Part shown: positions 5,744 to 6,060 of the stretch, piece by piece
Layout of the letters: the number at the start of each line of letters is the position of its first letter
Position numbering within the stretch: the stretch's first letter is position 1
Assembly (NCBI GenBank): GCA_937974415.1
Contig: CALJXB010000279.1
Location: 1 to 6,060 of the forward strand
Source of the DNA: an uncultured Kiloniellales bacterium
GTDB taxonomy: Bacteria > Pseudomonadota > Alphaproteobacteria > Kiloniellales > JAKSDN01
DNA: 6,060 bases
Reading direction: 5' to 3'
Made by a program: the position numbers and the translations under genes
Notes under the pieces: generated by a model
Databases searched by the model: none
What the model was told of the DNA's origin: nothing
The model's input: the letters and a program-made list of their open reading frames with translations, nothing else

Positions 5744-5855
5744 ATAATATTGGGCGGGCCTAAATAATACATTTAAGAAAAACTCTAGTTTTACAGACAT
5801 TATTCTAAAGTTTATTTGAAATTTGAGATAATTTTTGCAGTTTTACTGATCTGAT
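5731..5855 (-). promoter_or_regulatory. AT-rich promoter region of the RTX-YfiR-kinase operon
   Basis: By hand count 18 of 90 bases in 5761-5850 are G or C (20%), in sharp contrast with the GC-rich genes on both sides. Read on the - strand it holds -10-like hexamers: TAGAAT (5802-5807) and two TATTAT copies (5764-5769 and 5744-5749). I find no convincing -35 box at 16-18 bp from any of them, so an activator or another sigma factor may be needed. The two AAATAATA copies (5742-5749 and 5762-5769) lie exactly 20 bp apart. The low GC would suit binding by MucR/Ros-type or other AT-selective proteins; this is inference. Confidence 0.5.
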
Positions 5856-5858
5856 GCG

Positions 5859-5893
5859 CGAGCCGCGAGCCGCGAGCCGCGAGCCGCAATCCG
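5859..5893. repeat. Heptanucleotide tandem repeat (CGAGCCG x4 plus one degenerate copy)
   Basis: Four perfect head-to-tail copies of CGAGCCG run from 5859 to 5886, followed by the degenerate copy CAATCCG (5887-5893). The array is non-coding, between the end of the right-edge gene and the AT-rich promoter region. Such arrays can change copy number by strand slippage. Confidence 0.85.
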
Positions 5894-5940
5894 CCCTGCG
5901 TGGGACCGCGGGACCGGGTAAATCGGAAACGCTGTCGTGC

Positions 5941-6060
5941 CTAGGTCAGGTCGAGCAGCTTTTCGCACAAGGCGGTTAGGGCCTCGTCGACGGAAGCGAG
6001 CCGGACCACGCCCGGCAGGTCGGGCGCGTCGGCGAGCGCGAGGACGGGCCGGCCGAACTG
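5941..6060 (-). CDS. C-terminal end of an unidentified protein (partial)
   Basis: On the - strand the frame is open from the right edge to a TAG at 5941-5943, giving the last 39 residues. It begins QFGRPVLALADAP, continues with PGVVRLASVDEALTALCEKL and ends LLDLT. The stretch is rich in Leu, Ala and Asp, with GC-biased third positions as in the neighbouring genes, and looks like the closing beta-strand and helix of an alpha/beta protein. The GRPVLAL strand and a closing DEAL helix recall glycosyltransferase C-termini, but the fragment is too short to name. It points the same way as the RTX operon and ends 223 bp before it, so it is probably a separate transcription unit. Confidence 0.5.
   Translation of the reverse strand, partial: QFGRPVLALADAPDLPGVVRLASVDEALTALCEKLLDLT

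Noticed and set aside
5902..5915. GGGACCGC/GGGACC short direct repeat as a functional site
   Set aside because: It is too short and too GC-typical to separate from chance, with no link to a promoter or terminator.

Overview
The window is GC-rich (apart from one AT-rich patch near 5731-5855) and reads as chromosomal DNA of an alphaproteobacterium. This is inferred from protein style. The histidine kinase has the HisKA region typical of alphaproteobacterial PleC/DivJ-like kinases, there is an HspQ of the alphaproteobacterial form, and the RTX protein ends in a C-terminal domain common in that class. No species can be named from the sequence alone.

Layout. The left third is on the + strand. It holds the 3' end of a YqiA-like alpha/beta-fold esterase (1-334), a lipoprotein with a polysaccharide-lyase-like jelly-roll domain (444-1262), and hspQ (1477-1806), which has its own likely promoter and a 16-bp perfect palindrome upstream. 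The right two thirds are on the - strand and converge on hspQ. In transcription order they are an RTX/cadherin-like calcium-binding repeat protein (5717-4050), a periplasmic YfiR-family (DUF4154) protein (4044-3421), and a membrane histidine kinase with a probable CHASE8 sensor (3403-1856). Gaps of 5 and 17 nt make these three an operon. Upstream of it lie about 220 bp of non-coding DNA with a 90-bp core of 20% GC (5761-5850) and four perfect copies of a heptamer, then the last 39 codons of an unidentified - strand gene at the right edge.

How the genes may work together. YfiR proteins are known as periplasmic inhibitors of CHASE8-containing signalling proteins; in Pseudomonas the partner is the diguanylate cyclase YfiN. 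Here the CHASE8-like partner is a histidine kinase without a GGDEF or receiver domain, and the first gene of the operon encodes an RTX protein instead of the outer-membrane partner usually found. The RTX protein carries a short N-terminal NLSLEELLSLSV motif resembling one I recall from TonB-dependent receptors linked to YfiR genes. The inferred picture is an envelope-sensing module in which an RTX protein, YfiR and a kinase form one signalling chain. The kinase's response regulator and the type I secretion genes expected for the RTX protein are not in the window.
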